Shown here piece by piece: positions 47,285 to 55,987 of a stretch of DNA of 64,000 nt (the first letter of the stretch is position 1; the number at the start of each line of letters is the position of its first letter). The notes below the pieces were generated by a model. It worked only from the letters and a program-made list of their open reading frames with translations, ran no database searches and was not told the origin of the DNA. The stretch is from Roseivivax halodurans JCM 10272 (GTDB lineage: Bacteria; Pseudomonadota; Alphaproteobacteria; Rhodobacterales; Rhodobacteraceae). Both the position numbers and the translations under genes were made by a program. Where the stretch lies: positions 1 to 64,000 of the forward strand of contig NZ_JALZ01000008.1 of the NCBI RefSeq assembly GCF_000521785.1. The letters are read 5' to 3'.

Positions 47285-47883
47285 TGCGTACATCTCCCCC
47301 CCCTGCCGAGAGAGCCAAGGACAAAGTCCCTCTCCTCGGCATAGTCCGACTGGATGATCGAGACGTGCAGACTGCCACCGCCCGCGACGCGCGCATGTTC
47401 CAGAACCGCGAGCACACCGTAATCGTCCGCCATGGCACGCACGAGGCCAGCCAGCAGATGCGAGAACCAGGGCAGGTCGCCGCGACAGCGGATCACGAAC
47501 CGGTCCTCGCGCTCTTCGGTTACGTCGATCTCGGGCAGATGCACGTCGAGGAGGACAAGCCTCGCACGATCGGGCAGGTCCTCGAGCGAATAGAGAAAAT
47601 CGACGAAATCCGTTCCGCAGAAGCGGAGAAGGCGCCGGATGGCCTGAGCATTGGGATGCGAGACGAGATAGGTGCCGACATCCTCGAGAACAGCATCGAT
47701 GGGTCGGCCGAGCTCGGTCGCGATGGCCTCCATCAGGCGATCCGTCAGTTCCGCATCGTAGCGCAGCAAAGCCTCGAATTCCGGCGGGGCGACTTCGGCC
47801 CGCCGGACCACCACGGCCCAGCATGCCGCGCCATAGGTATCGACGATGAAGACCTGCAACGTCCTGTTGATCAGTCCGTGCAT
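47281..47883 (-). CDS. H-NOX-like (HNOB) sensor protein lacking the proximal heme histidine
   Basis: 200 residues of H-NOX fold: MHGLINRTLQVFIVDTYGAA at the N-terminus, AVLEDVGTYLVSHPNAQAIRR, and a C-terminal AGLVRAMADDYGVLAVLEH. In heme-binding members a His sits near position 102-105 in an L-D-x-L-H pattern; here that place reads YSLEDLPDRAR with Pro104. The Y-x-S-x-R motif is also degraded (VIRCR around 130-134, only Arg kept). It may bind no heme, or use another ligand. Operon partner is the HNOBA-GGDEF gene, which overlaps its stop. Confidence 0.86.
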   Translation of the reverse strand: MHGLINRTLQVFIVDTYGAACWAVVVRRAEVAPPEFEALLRYDAELTDRLMEAIATELGRPIDAVLEDVGTYLVSHPNAQAIRRLLRFCGTDFVDFLYSLEDLPDRARLVLLDVHLPEIDVTEEREDRFVIRCRGDLPWFSHLLAGLVRAMADDYGVLAVLEHARVAGGGSLHVSIIQSDYAEERDFVLGSLGRGGRCTQ

Positions 47884-47985
47884 CAGTTGTGCCCCCGCTC
47901 CAGACGCGGGCATCTTGACCGGTGCACTTGAACGGTCCGTTAAGGCTTCGATTGTATCGAAGCGGCAGAAAGGCGAGAATGCGCC

Positions 47986-48270
47986 TCAGGTCCAGTGGAT
48001 GGTCTCTCCGCCGGGAAGGGCCGCACGGGCCTGCATCGGAACGGAATAATCGGTTCCCGTCTCGTCGCAGAACCGGCCGACCCAGGCATCGTCCATCAGC
48101 AGGAAATCAAGGACGGCGGCCTGGAACGCGGGATCCGCAAGACCGTCACGCAAGGTCGCTTCGTCGGCGCCGGTCGAGCTCATGAAGACCGGCAGAAGAT
48201 CCTCGTTGCCGGCCAGCCAGGCGATAGCCTGAAGGCCCACAATCTCGGCTTCGTTGCGCGACATCGCCAT
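47986..48270 (-). CDS. DUF3572 family protein
   Basis: 94-residue acidic cytoplasmic protein (AEIVGLQAIAWLAGNEDLLP, then MSSTGADEATLRDGLADPAF). It matches the alphaproteobacterial DUF3572 family, which usually lies beside a pleD-type gene as here. ATG at 48270 or 48264. Function unknown. Confidence 0.85.
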   Translation of the reverse strand: MAMSRNEAEIVGLQAIAWLAGNEDLLPVFMSSTGADEATLRDGLADPAFQAAVLDFLLMDDAWVGRFCDETGTDYSVPMQARAALPGGETIHWT

Positions 48271-48380
48271 TTGTCCGGACCCCCGAAACGGTTTCTTAAC
48301 CAATCCCAATAGAAACTGAGGCAAGCCGGACGGCAAGTGCGCGCGGACGATCGGTCCGGAGCCACGATGAAAGGGAAGGA

Positions 48381-49817
48381 ATGTCTGGACGCATCCTCAT
48401 CTGCGACGGGACTGCGACCCACCGCATCGTGTTGCGCGTGAAGCTCGGCACGGCCTGCTACGAGGTGGTCCAGGCCGATAGCGGCGCATCGGCGCTCGAC
48501 GCGGCTCTGCGCGAGAGACCCGACCTCGTCATCGTCGCCGATACTCTGCCCGACATGACTGCACGGGAGCTCTGTCGAAGACTGCGGCCGCTCGGAGCCG
48601 GCGGCGAACTCCCGGTGCTCGTGATCGAGGATATGCCGAGCCCCGAGATGCGGCTCGAAGCGCTCCGCGCGGGGGCCGAGGACACGCTGTGTCGACCGAT
48701 TTCGGACATGATGCTCTTTGCGCGGTTGCGAAACCTTCTGCGGGCGCGCGAGGCGGAGCGCGAGCTGCGGATGCGGGACGAGAGCGGCGTGGCGTTGGGT
48801 CTTGCAGAGGATGCCGCCGGGTTCACGGCCCGCAGGCGTGTCGCGCTCGTGCATTCGGGAGAGCCGTTTGCGGCCCCTCTGGCGGATGCGATTGCGGCGC
48901 AGGGCGGGGTCGAGATCGTGCCGGCCACGCGGCAGGAGATCCTGCGCGGCGATGCCGGCCGTCCGGACGCTGTGTTCCTGCTCGATCCTTGCGGCGGCCA
49001 GGCCCTCGACCTGGTGAGCGAGCTGCGTGCACGTCCCGAAACGCGCCGTGCCGGCATTCTTTTTGTTACCGCGGCCGATGATGCGCATGCCGCCTCGCGT
49101 GCGCTCGATCTCGGCGCGGATGACGTGGTGATCGGCGATGCCCTGCCCGAGGAGATCGCGTTGCGGCTCGACCGGATCATCCGGCGCCGCGCGGTGGAGG
49201 CGCGGCTCCGCTCAACAATGGAAGAGGGGCTGCGGGCGGCGATGACCGACCCGCTCACCGGCCTGCGGAACCGGCGCTACGCCCTACCCCATCTCGAGCG
49301 CGTGGACATGCGCGCACGGGAGTCCGGGCGGCCCTATGGCGTGCTCCTTGCCGATATAGACCAGTTCAAGGCGATCAACGACACCTGGGGCCACGCGGCG
49401 GGTGATCTGGTTCTGGTCGCAATCGCGCGACGGCTTCGGGAGAACCTCCGCGGCGCAGACCTCGTCTCGAGGCTCGGCGGAGAGGAATTCCTCGTCACCC
49501 TTCCGGACACCGACGCGCCGCAGACCCTTGCCATAGCCGAGCGGCTCTGCGCGCGGATGCGCGAGGCACCGATCGAGATCGCGCCATGTCACCCCCCGAT
49601 CGCGGTCACCGTCAGCATCGGGGCGGCGACCGGGCCCGAAACCGGAAGTCCCGATGCGGAAAGCCTGATCAGGATGGCCGACAGTGCACTTTACACCGCG
49701 AAGACAGCCGGCCGCGATCGCGTGACCGCGATCGGAGCGCTGCCGACACCGGTCGCGGCCGAAGCGCCTCAGCGTTTCGAGATGTCCTCGATCTCGCGCA
49801 GGAGCCGGTCGGCATAA
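48381..49817 (+). CDS. pleD: PleD-like diguanylate cyclase with degenerate receiver domain
   Basis: 478 residues: two receiver-like domains and a C-terminal GGDEF domain. The GGEEF site (SRLGGEEFLV, about 366-370) and the RGAD inhibitory site five residues before it are intact, so cyclic di-GMP synthesis is expected. In receiver 1 every phosphorylation residue differs from the usual: the acidic pair is DG (9-10), the phospho-Asp position is Ala53 with Asp one place on, the Thr position is Glu83, and the Lys is Arg105. Regulation may be by dimerisation rather than phosphate. Divergent from DUF3572. Confidence 0.92.
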   Translation: MSGRILICDGTATHRIVLRVKLGTACYEVVQADSGASALDAALRERPDLVIVADTLPDMTARELCRRLRPLGAGGELPVLVIEDMPSPEMRLEALRAGAEDTLCRPISDMMLFARLRNLLRAREAERELRMRDESGVALGLAEDAAGFTARRRVALVHSGEPFAAPLADAIAAQGGVEIVPATRQEILRGDAGRPDAVFLLDPCGGQALDLVSELRARPETRRAGILFVTAADDAHAASRALDLGADDVVIGDALPEEIALRLDRIIRRRAVEARLRSTMEEGLRAAMTDPLTGLRNRRYALPHLERVDMRARESGRPYGVLLADIDQFKAINDTWGHAAGDLVLVAIARRLRENLRGADLVSRLGGEEFLVTLPDTDAPQTLAIAERLCARMREAPIEIAPCHPPIAVTVSIGAATGPETGSPDAESLIRMADSALYTAKTAGRDRVTAIGALPTPVAAEAPQRFEMSSISRRSRSA

Positions 49818-50260
49818 TCGGCTCGAGCTTCCGGCGACATGTCGGCCAGGTAGTCGAGCAGAACCTGCTGTCCCCGCGCCCTGCCCTCACGGGACCTCAT
49901 CGCCTGCGTGTTGAGCACCTGAGCAAGAGCGTCCCTTTCGAACGGGTCTTGCCGCAAGGTGGTCGCCGCCTGTTCGTAGCCGTCGAGAAACCGTTCCCGG
50001 AAAGCCTGTCGGCGCTCGCCACGATCTTTCTCGTCATGGCCCATTTCCTCGCGAAACGCGCGGCGCAGGTCCTGACGCTGGTCGTCGGTGAAGGCCCGCA
50101 AGTACAGAAAGCCTTCGTGCCCCGGCCCTCGGCCGCCGCGATGAGGGGGGCCGTCCCGCAGCACCATACCCGCGAAAAGGCCGGCGATGGCCAGGTTCAC
50201 CGCCAGCGAAAGATAGAGCCCGACCTTGAGCCAGCGCACCTGCTTCGGCGTGTCATTCAT
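49769..50260 (-). CDS. CpxP/ZraP-like periplasmic heavy-metal-sensor protein
   Basis: 163-residue protein with an N-terminal signal or membrane anchor (LKVGLYLSLAVNLAIAGLFA) and a periplasmic, helical domain rich in Arg, Asp and Gln (LTDDQRQDL-like segment, with LLDYLADMSPEARADYADRL). This is the CpxP/ZraP 'periplasmic heavy-metal sensor' pattern. It sits behind the ECF sigma and a membrane protein, so it may be part of an envelope stress circuit. The 3' end overlaps the facing pleD by 49 bases. Confidence 0.82.
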   Translation of the reverse strand: MNDTPKQVRWLKVGLYLSLAVNLAIAGLFAGMVLRDGPPHRGGRGPGHEGFLYLRAFTDDQRQDLRRAFREEMGHDEKDRGERRQAFRERFLDGYEQAATTLRQDPFERDALAQVLNTQAMRSREGRARGQQVLLDYLADMSPEARADYADRLLREIEDISKR

Positions 50261-50263
50261 CGC

Positions 50264-50638
50264 TCAGTCTCCGAGGAACGCCAGGTCATAGGCGCTGACG
50301 GGATCCACCAGGGCGGCGGACGTCTCCGCCTCGTCCCCCCATAATGCGGCGAGAGGAGCCTCGACGCCGCTCGGCGGCGCTATCCCGATCCACAATCCGG
50401 CAAGGGTCGCCGCCGCAAGCCCCCCCGCTTCGACTCCGTGCCGCCGGAAAGCTCCGAGAAGCCGACCGAGCACGGTGCCGCCCCCGGACGACATGGCCTC
50501 GCGCCGATCGATTTCGGCCCCGGCATCGGCGGCGATGCGCGTCAGGAAGTCGGCGGGCGGTTCGGGCGCGTTGGCGCGCGCGGCCGCGAAGAACTCCTCG
50601 AGGTCGGGGCCGTTGTGGTCAGGTGTCTTCGTCGACAT
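50264..50638 (-). CDS. Putative anti-sigma factor, membrane protein
   Basis: 124-residue protein with one hydrophobic segment (GGLAAATLAGLWIGIAPPSG, about 75-95), a cytoplasmic N-terminal half and a periplasmic tail. The ATG at 50638 lies inside the end of the sigma-factor gene (20-base overlap). Position, size and topology fit an anti-sigma factor, although no ChrR-type zinc motif is seen. Inference from context. Confidence 0.65.
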   Translation of the reverse strand: MSTKTPDHNGPDLEEFFAAARANAPEPPADFLTRIAADAGAEIDRREAMSSGGGTVLGRLLGAFRRHGVEAGGLAAATLAGLWIGIAPPSGVEAPLAALWGDEAETSAALVDPVSAYDLAFLGD

Positions 50639-51188
50639 ATCCAAGCTCCTCGCGTCGGCCCGAGAGAATTGCTTCGAGGGCCCGCTTGCCCCGCGCGGTC
50701 AGACTTTCGACCGCACGCGGACTGATGTCCATGATCCGGGCGATCTCGGGATTGCCGAGGCCCTCGAGATGACGCAGCACGACCGCCTGACGCTGCCTGT
50801 CCGGAAGCGCGGCGAGCGCTTCATCCAGAGCCGCCGAGCGGTCGCGCTCGACCATTCGTGCGGTCACCGAGGGCGCCCCGTCCTCGGGCTCCGGGGCCTC
50901 CTCCAGCCGTCCGGCCTTCCGCCGCCGCATTCGGTCGATGCAGAGGTTCGCCGTCACCCGGAAGAGCCACGTCGTCACCTTCGCCTCTCCTTCGCGCCAC
51001 TCCGGCGCAATACGCCACAGCTTCAGGAGAACCTCCTGCGCGACGTCCTCGGCCTCCGTCCGGTCGCCGAGAAGGCGCGCGGCATGGGCATAGACGCCGG
51101 GCGTCAGGCGGAGGGTCAGCGCGCGCGCCGCCGCACGGTCGCCGGCAGCGTACCGCGCCAGCAGCTCGTCGTCGCCGAGTTCGCTCAT
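50619..51188 (-). CDS. ECF-family RNA polymerase sigma factor
   Basis: 189-residue sigma-70 family protein of ECF type. Region 2 is AEDVAQEVLLKLWRIAPEW and TTWLFRVTANLCIDRMRRRK. Region 4 is ALPDRQRQAVVLRHLEG and IARIMDISPRAVESLTARGK. The ATG at 51188 (MSELGDDELL) is preferred over a start five codons upstream. Followed by a putative anti-sigma gene and a CpxP-like gene, so it probably answers to envelope or metal stress. Confidence 0.9.
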   Translation of the reverse strand: MSELGDDELLARYAAGDRAAARALTLRLTPGVYAHAARLLGDRTEAEDVAQEVLLKLWRIAPEWREGEAKVTTWLFRVTANLCIDRMRRRKAGRLEEAPEPEDGAPSVTARMVERDRSAALDEALAALPDRQRQAVVLRHLEGLGNPEIARIMDISPRAVESLTARGKRALEAILSGRREELGYVDEDT

Positions 51189-51250
51189 CACATCCAGTGG
51201 CACCTGTCCCTGCCTCTAGCGCTTAGACCCGCACCGTTCCGGGCGCAATT

Positions 51251-51273
51251 CCGGGCGGGAGCTTCCCGCCCGG
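51251..51273 (-). terminator. Hairpin downstream of EF-hand gene
   Basis: CCGGGCGGGA (51251-51260) and TCCCGCCCGG (51264-51273) form a perfect ten-pair stem with a three-base loop, 10 bases past the EF-hand gene's stop. No T-run follows, so Rho-independent termination is not certain. Confidence 0.45.
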
Positions 51274-51283
51274 CGAAAAGTGC

Positions 51284-51838
51284 TTACTCGTCGCCCGCCC
51301 CCGTCTCTTCGGGCTCGCCACCGCCGTGACGCATCCGGCGCATGGCCTCTCGTCCTGCCTGCATCTCGCCTTCCGAGAGCGCGCCGTCGCCGTCGGCATC
51401 GAGACGTCCGAAGATGGCGCCGCGGTCCATCGTGTTTCTCATCTCCTCGAGGTTGACGGAGCCGTTGCCGTCACGGTCGAGCCGCTCGATCATGCGCTCC
51501 GCGCGGGCCTGGCGCCGCATCGCCCGGCGCTGCTCGGCATAGGCTGCGGCTTCCTCGACCGTCACCTCTCCGTTTCCATCCGTGTCGATCGCGGCAAAGC
51601 GGGCGGCGGAAGGATCGGTGAATTCCTCCTCGCTCACAACGCCGTCACCGTCCACGTCGAGACCGGCGAACCCATGCTCCCCGTGCGGGCCGTGACCCAT
51701 GCGACGCGCATCGTGGCGCTCGCCGTGGTGCATGCCATGGCCGCCTTCCTTCGGCTGCGCCGACGCGCCGCCCGCGGCGACGGAGACCGTGACGAGCGCC
51801 AAGGCCAGTGCCGAAGAGATCCATTTTGCGGTTGTCAT
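51284..51838 (-). CDS. Exported EF-hand calcium-binding protein
   Basis: 184-residue protein with a signal peptide (MTTAKWISSALALALVTVSV, cut near residue 27). A His-rich stretch (HGMHHGERHDARRMGHGPHG) precedes four EF-hand-type loops: DVDGDGVVSEEE, DTDGNGEVTVEE, DRDGNGSVNLEE and DADGDGALSEGE. The predicted product is a periplasmic calcium-binding protein. The His-rich region could bind other metals. It lies upstream of the ECF sigma gene on the same strand with its own hairpin between. Confidence 0.92.
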   Translation of the reverse strand: MTTAKWISSALALALVTVSVAAGGASAQPKEGGHGMHHGERHDARRMGHGPHGEHGFAGLDVDGDGVVSEEEFTDPSAARFAAIDTDGNGEVTVEEAAAYAEQRRAMRRQARAERMIERLDRDGNGSVNLEEMRNTMDRGAIFGRLDADGDGALSEGEMQAGREAMRRMRHGGGEPEETGAGDE

Positions 51839-52054
51839 TCCAGGGGTCCTTCCCGATAATCCGTAGTGCGAACCGCTGTGTCCGGTGCGGTTCTGAGGGG
51901 TGATACGGCAGCCCGGCAATGTTCCGTCGCCGCAGGCATCACGGGATCGGGAGCCGGGCGGCATTTGCGACATGCCGCCGCAACGACCGGCGGCCTCCTT
52001 TTCAAGCCGGGCCTCCGCAGTCATGGTGCGCCACGTATCAAGAAGGGATCGACG

Positions 52055-52462
52055 ATGTCACGCGACGCAACCGCGCCCGAAGAGCGCGAGACCTGGCCCG
52101 CTTTGCGCCGGGGCTGGCGACGCCGCTGCCCGAGCTGCGGCAGCGGTCCGCTGCTGCGCGGCTACCTCAAGGTCCGCGACACGTGTCCGGCCTGCCGGGA
52201 GGAGCTACACCATCATCGCGCCGATGACGGGCCGGCCTACCTCACGATCCTGATCGTGGGACATCTGATGGCGCCGCTCCTGCTCTTCGTCTTCGAGACG
52301 TGGCGGCCCGAACCTCTCACGCTCTTCACGATCTTCGCGGTTGGCTGCGTCGGGCTTACCCTCTACCTTCTGCCCCGGCTGAAGGGCGCGATCGTCGCGT
52401 TCCAGTGGGCGCGCGGCATGCACGGGTTCGGGTCCCACCCGGAGCCCGATCCCCGCCCCTGA
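52055..52462 (+). CDS. DUF983 zinc-ribbon membrane protein
   Basis: 135-residue protein. It has CPSCGSGPLL and CPACREELHHH (four zinc cysteines) followed by two membrane segments (about 68-88 and 94-114) and ends in a Pro-rich tail. DUF983 proteins are often near heme-copper oxidase genes; none is here. The ATG at 52055 follows AAGGGA. The NUDIX gene follows 11 bases later. Confidence 0.85.
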   Translation: MSRDATAPEERETWPALRRGWRRRCPSCGSGPLLRGYLKVRDTCPACREELHHHRADDGPAYLTILIVGHLMAPLLLFVFETWRPEPLTLFTIFAVGCVGLTLYLLPRLKGAIVAFQWARGMHGFGSHPEPDPRP

Positions 52463-52473
52463 CGGGAGAGACC

Positions 52474-53181
52474 ATGAGCGACAAGACCGGAACGCCGATC
52501 CGCGACGCCGCCACGGTGATCGTCCTGCGCGACCGCGAGTCCCGACCGCGCGTGCTGATGGGTCAACGCGGAGCCGGGGCCGCGTTCATGCCCAACAAGG
52601 TGGTGTTTCCCGGCGGAGCAGCCGATGCGGGTGACGCCGCCGTACCGCTGGCAGCGCCCCTGACACCGCTTTGCGCGGCGCGCATCACAGAGGATGCCGT
52701 GTCCTCCCACCCGAACGTTCTGGCCACGACCGCGATCCGAGAGCTCTTCGAGGAAACCGGGCAAATACTCGGTCGCCCCGGTGACTGGCCCGGCACACCG
52801 CCGTCGGACTGGACCGACTTTGCGGCAACCGGGCACGTGCCGGATGCGAGCGCGCTCCAATTCGTCTTCCGTGCGATCACCCCGCCGGGAAGGCCGCGGC
52901 GCTTCGATGCACGGTTCTTCCTCGTGGATGCGGGTGCTCTTGCCGGCGATCCGGACGATTTCTCTGCCGCCTCGGACGAGCTCTCCCATCTGCAATGGGT
53001 GGCGCTCGACGAGGTGCGGGCGCACGATATGCCGTTCATCACCGAGGTGGTTCTGGCCGAGGTCGCGGCCCGCGCCGCCGATCCCGAGCCGCCGGCGTCG
53101 GTGCCCTTCTTTCGCAACGACGACGAGGAGAGCCTCTTCCTGCGTCTCGGAAAGCGCGCGCCCCTGTCGGGACGCGCCTGA
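52474..53181 (+). CDS. NUDIX hydrolase
   Basis: 235-residue hydrolase. The Nudix motif is present with REL-x-E-E-x-G (TAIRELFEETGQIL), after KVVFPGGAADAGDAAV. The gap between the first Gly and REL is long, so a long loop is present. Substrate could be a nucleotide, CoA ester or a damaged nucleotide. Probably co-transcribed with the DUF983 gene. Convergent with metK. Confidence 0.88.
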   Translation: MSDKTGTPIRDAATVIVLRDRESRPRVLMGQRGAGAAFMPNKVVFPGGAADAGDAAVPLAAPLTPLCAARITEDAVSSHPNVLATTAIRELFEETGQILGRPGDWPGTPPSDWTDFAATGHVPDASALQFVFRAITPPGRPRRFDARFFLVDAGALAGDPDDFSAASDELSHLQWVALDEVRAHDMPFITEVVLAEVAARAADPEPPASVPFFRNDDEESLFLRLGKRAPLSGRA

Positions 53182-53211
53182 GGCGAGGGCGATCGCTCGC
53201 CGCCGACCTGA

Positions 53212-54390
53212 TCAGATTTCCGACTTGAGCGCTTCGGCGAGATCCGTCCGCTCCCACGAAAAGCCGCCGTCGGCTTCGGGTTCGCGCCCGAAATGGCCGT
53301 AGGCCGCCGTGCGCTCGTAGATGGGCTTGTTGAGATCGAGATGCGTGCGAATGCCGCGCGGGGTCAGGTCGATGACCTTCGGGATCGCCGCCTCGATCGC
53401 GGCCGGATCGACCCCGCCGGTCCCGTGCGTGTCGCAATAGATCGACAGGGGTTTCGCCACGCCGATCGCGTAGGAAAGCTGGATCGTGCAGCGCTCGGCA
53501 AGGCCGGCGGCCACGACATTCTTCGCAAGGTACCGTGCGACATAGGCCGCGGAACGGTCCACCTTCGAGGGATCCTTGCCCGAAAATGCCCCACCGCCGT
53601 GGGGAGCGGCGCCGCCATAGGTGTCTACGATGATCTTGCGGCCGGTGAGGCCCGCATCCCCGTCCGGGCCGCCGATCACGAAGGTCCCGGTCGGGTTCAC
53701 CCACCATTCGGTCTCGGGCAGGATCCAGTCGGCGGGCAGCACCTCCCGGATATAGGGCTCGACGATGCGCCGGATGTCCTCCGAGGTCTGTCCCTCGTCG
53801 GTATGCTGCGTCGAGAGCACGATCTGGGTGACACCGACCGGCTTGCCGTTCTCGTAGCGCACGGTGAGCTGCGACTTGGCGTCGGGGCCGAGCATTGGCT
53901 CCGAACCGGATTTGCGCGCCTCGGCCAGCCGCTTGAGGATCTGGTGCGAAAACTGGATCGGCGCGGGCATGAGCGCTTCGGTCTCGTTCGTTGCGTACCC
54001 GAACATGATACCCTGGTCGCCGGCGCCCTCGTCTCCGCGCTCGCCCGTCACGCCTTGAGCGATATGCGCGGACTGCTCATGCAGCAGGTTGGTGATCTCG
54101 CAGGTGGCGTGGTGGAACTTGTCCTGCTCGTAGCCGATGTCCTTGATGCAGGCGCGCGCGATGTCGGGGATGCGCTGCATGTAGTCCTTCAGCTTTGCCT
54201 GGTCGGCAAGACCGACCTCGCCGCCGATGACCACGCGGTCGGTGGTCGCGAAGGTCTCGCAGGCCACACGCGCAAGCGGCTCCTCGGCCAAGAGCGCGTC
54301 AAGAATCGCGTCGGAGATCCGGTCACAGACCTTGTCGGGGTGCCCCTCCGACACGGACTCGGACGTGAAATAGTAGGACTGTCGAGACAT
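53212..54390 (-). CDS. metK: S-adenosylmethionine synthetase
   Basis: 392-residue enzyme making SAM from methionine and ATP. Family motifs: [55 protein letters not shown]. The ATG at 54390 (MSRQSYYF) is nine bases after GGAG, and that GGAG is part of the SAM/SAH riboswitch pseudoknot (see separate entry). This decides the start; a longer open frame overlaps the riboswitch and lnt. Confidence 0.97.
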   Translation of the reverse strand: MSRQSYYFTSESVSEGHPDKVCDRISDAILDALLAEEPLARVACETFATTDRVVIGGEVGLADQAKLKDYMQRIPDIARACIKDIGYEQDKFHHATCEITNLLHEQSAHIAQGVTGERGDEGAGDQGIMFGYATNETEALMPAPIQFSHQILKRLAEARKSGSEPMLGPDAKSQLTVRYENGKPVGVTQIVLSTQHTDEGQTSEDIRRIVEPYIREVLPADWILPETEWWVNPTGTFVIGGPDGDAGLTGRKIIVDTYGGAAPHGGGAFSGKDPSKVDRSAAYVARYLAKNVVAAGLAERCTIQLSYAIGVAKPLSIYCDTHGTGGVDPAAIEAAIPKVIDLTPRGIRTHLDLNKPIYERTAAYGHFGREPEADGGFSWERTDLAEALKSEI

Positions 54391-54397
54391 GAATGAT

Positions 54398-54443
54398 CGC
54401 TCCATTGAATGTTCGCTGCCACGCCAGGAAGCCGTTGTGGCAG
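54398..54443 (-). promoter_or_regulatory. SAM/SAH riboswitch upstream of metK
   Basis: On the minus strand CTGCCAC...GTGGCAG forms a seven-pair stem (54416-54443) whose loop reads AACGGCTTCCTGGC. It is followed by CAATGGAGCG (54407-54398). The loop TTCC can pair with GGAG, the metK ribosome-binding site, as in the known pseudoknot. This element is described for Rhodobacterales metK genes, where ligand binding hides the ribosome site. The match was made from memory of the consensus. Confidence 0.88.
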
Positions 54444-54472
54444 GGATGGGCGAGGACGCGACATGCGCCTCG

Positions 54473-55987
54473 TCAGGGTCTATCGCGACCCCGAAGGCGG
54501 TCATGGCACAGAGCGAGAACAAGCGCCAGTGCCAAGGTGATGCCGAGGGCGAGGAGGTCACCGGTTCGGCTGTACAGGGTCGGAGGACCGGCTACCGGAA
54601 TGGCGTGATCGACGTGGCCGTGCACGCCCATCGGCATCTGCGCCAGCACCCGTCCGCCTCGGTCGATCACCGCGGAAACACCGGTATTGGCCGATCGCAG
54701 CAGCGGAAGCCCCTGTTCGATCGCCCGCATCCGCGCCTGGGCAAGATGTTGGTAAGGCCCCGACCACGTGCCGAACCACGCATCGTTGGTGAGCTGCAGC
54801 AGCATTGCGGGCCGCGCGGGGGCACCGCCCACATCCTGCGGAAACACCGCTTCGTAGCAGATCAGCGGCAGCGCCGCCCCAAGCGGCCCCAGATCGAGGA
54901 GACGCGGTCCCGGGCCGGCACTGAATCCGCCTTCCGCGCGCGCGGCGAGTCCCGATACTTCGATATGCTCGAAGAACCAGCGCGCCGGCATGTACTCTCC
55001 GAAGGGGACAAGGTGATGCTTGTCGTAGACGTCGACGACGCCGCCCTCGGGGCCGAGAGTGATGGCGGAATTGTAGTAGCGCCCTGCCTCTTCGCGCTGA
55101 ATGCCGACCACCACTGAAGCGCCGCGCGCTGCTTCCTCGAGGATTGCGAGGGCTTCTCCGGCGTGATTCAGCAGACCGGGGAGCGCCGTTTCCGGCCAGA
55201 CGACGAGGTCCGGGCGCGGTTCGGCGGCTGTAGCCTCGATCTGCCTGTTGAAGAAGACCGGTACGAGGTCGCGGCGCCACTTCTCGTCCTGCGGCGCATT
55301 CGGCTGCACGAGACGGACCAAGGGTCGCTCCGAGAGATCGTCGAGAGCTGGGGTCAGCGCCATACCGCCGCCGAGAAGCAGAGCGCCGAGCGCCAGCGCG
55401 AAGCCGCCGGAATAGAGATTGCGCACGGCCGCGGCATGTGCCGCGAGTGCGGCGAGGCCGAGTGTCGCGACGGTGAGCCCGTGGGGCCCGATCAACGACG
55501 CCCATTGAGCGGCGGGGCTCGGCGTCCAGACATAGCCGACGAGCCCCCAGGGGAACCCCGTCAGGACATAGGCACGGGAAAGCTCCGCAAGCGCCCAGAA
55601 AGGCACGATGAGGGACGGTATCCTCAGCCGCCACGCGGCCCAGGCCGGCGCTGCCCAGAACAGCGCCAGCCCCCCGGCAAGACCGACAAGGGCGAAGGGG
55701 GCCATCCAGCCCGTCACCGCGGCATCGACGAAAAACGGTTCGACGATCCACATCATCGAAAGGCCGAAATATCCGGCGCCGAATGCCCATGCCGTTCCGG
55801 CAGCCTGCTTGGGCGAGACCGCCTGACGCAGGACCAGAAACAGTCCGGCGAGACCGCAGAGCGCCACCGGCCAGAGGTCGAACGGCGCCTGTCCGAGCGC
55901 AAACATGCCCCCCAGGCCCGCCGATGTCGCGACGCGTGCCCAGGGTGTCAAATCGGCAAACGCGGCTCGCGCGCTCGTGTCAGCCAT
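54473..55987 (-). CDS. lnt: Apolipoprotein N-acyltransferase
   Basis: 504-residue inner-membrane enzyme that adds the third acyl chain to lipoproteins. It has about six membrane helices and a C-terminal helix (about 490), with a nitrilase-like periplasmic domain. The catalytic triad is visible: Glu in [10 protein letters not shown], Lys in [13 protein letters not shown] and Cys in [11 protein letters not shown]. Start ATG at 55987 overlaps the corC stop (eight-base overlap), so it is coupled to corC. Confidence 0.94.
   Translation of the reverse strand: MADTSARAAFADLTPWARVATSAGLGGMFALGQAPFDLWPVALCGLAGLFLVLRQAVSPKQAAGTAWAFGAGYFGLSMMWIVEPFFVDAAVTGWMAPFALVGLAGGLALFWAAPAWAAWRLRIPSLIVPFWALAELSRAYVLTGFPWGLVGYVWTPSPAAQWASLIGPHGLTVATLGLAALAAHAAAVRNLYSGGFALALGALLLGGGMALTPALDDLSERPLVRLVQPNAPQDEKWRRDLVPVFFNRQIEATAAEPRPDLVVWPETALPGLLNHAGEALAILEEAARGASVVVGIQREEAGRYYNSAITLGPEGGVVDVYDKHHLVPFGEYMPARWFFEHIEVSGLAARAEGGFSAGPGPRLLDLGPLGAALPLICYEAVFPQDVGGAPARPAMLLQLTNDAWFGTWSGPYQHLAQARMRAIEQGLPLLRSANTGVSAVIDRGGRVLAQMPMGVHGHVDHAIPVAGPPTLYSRTGDLLALGITLALALVLALCHDRLRGRDRP

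Noticed and set aside
48271-48380. TTAACC-type CtrA half-site before DUF3572/pleD
   Set aside because: A TTAACCAAT is present near 48296-48304, but there is no second TTAA at the required spacing, so a CtrA site is not supported.
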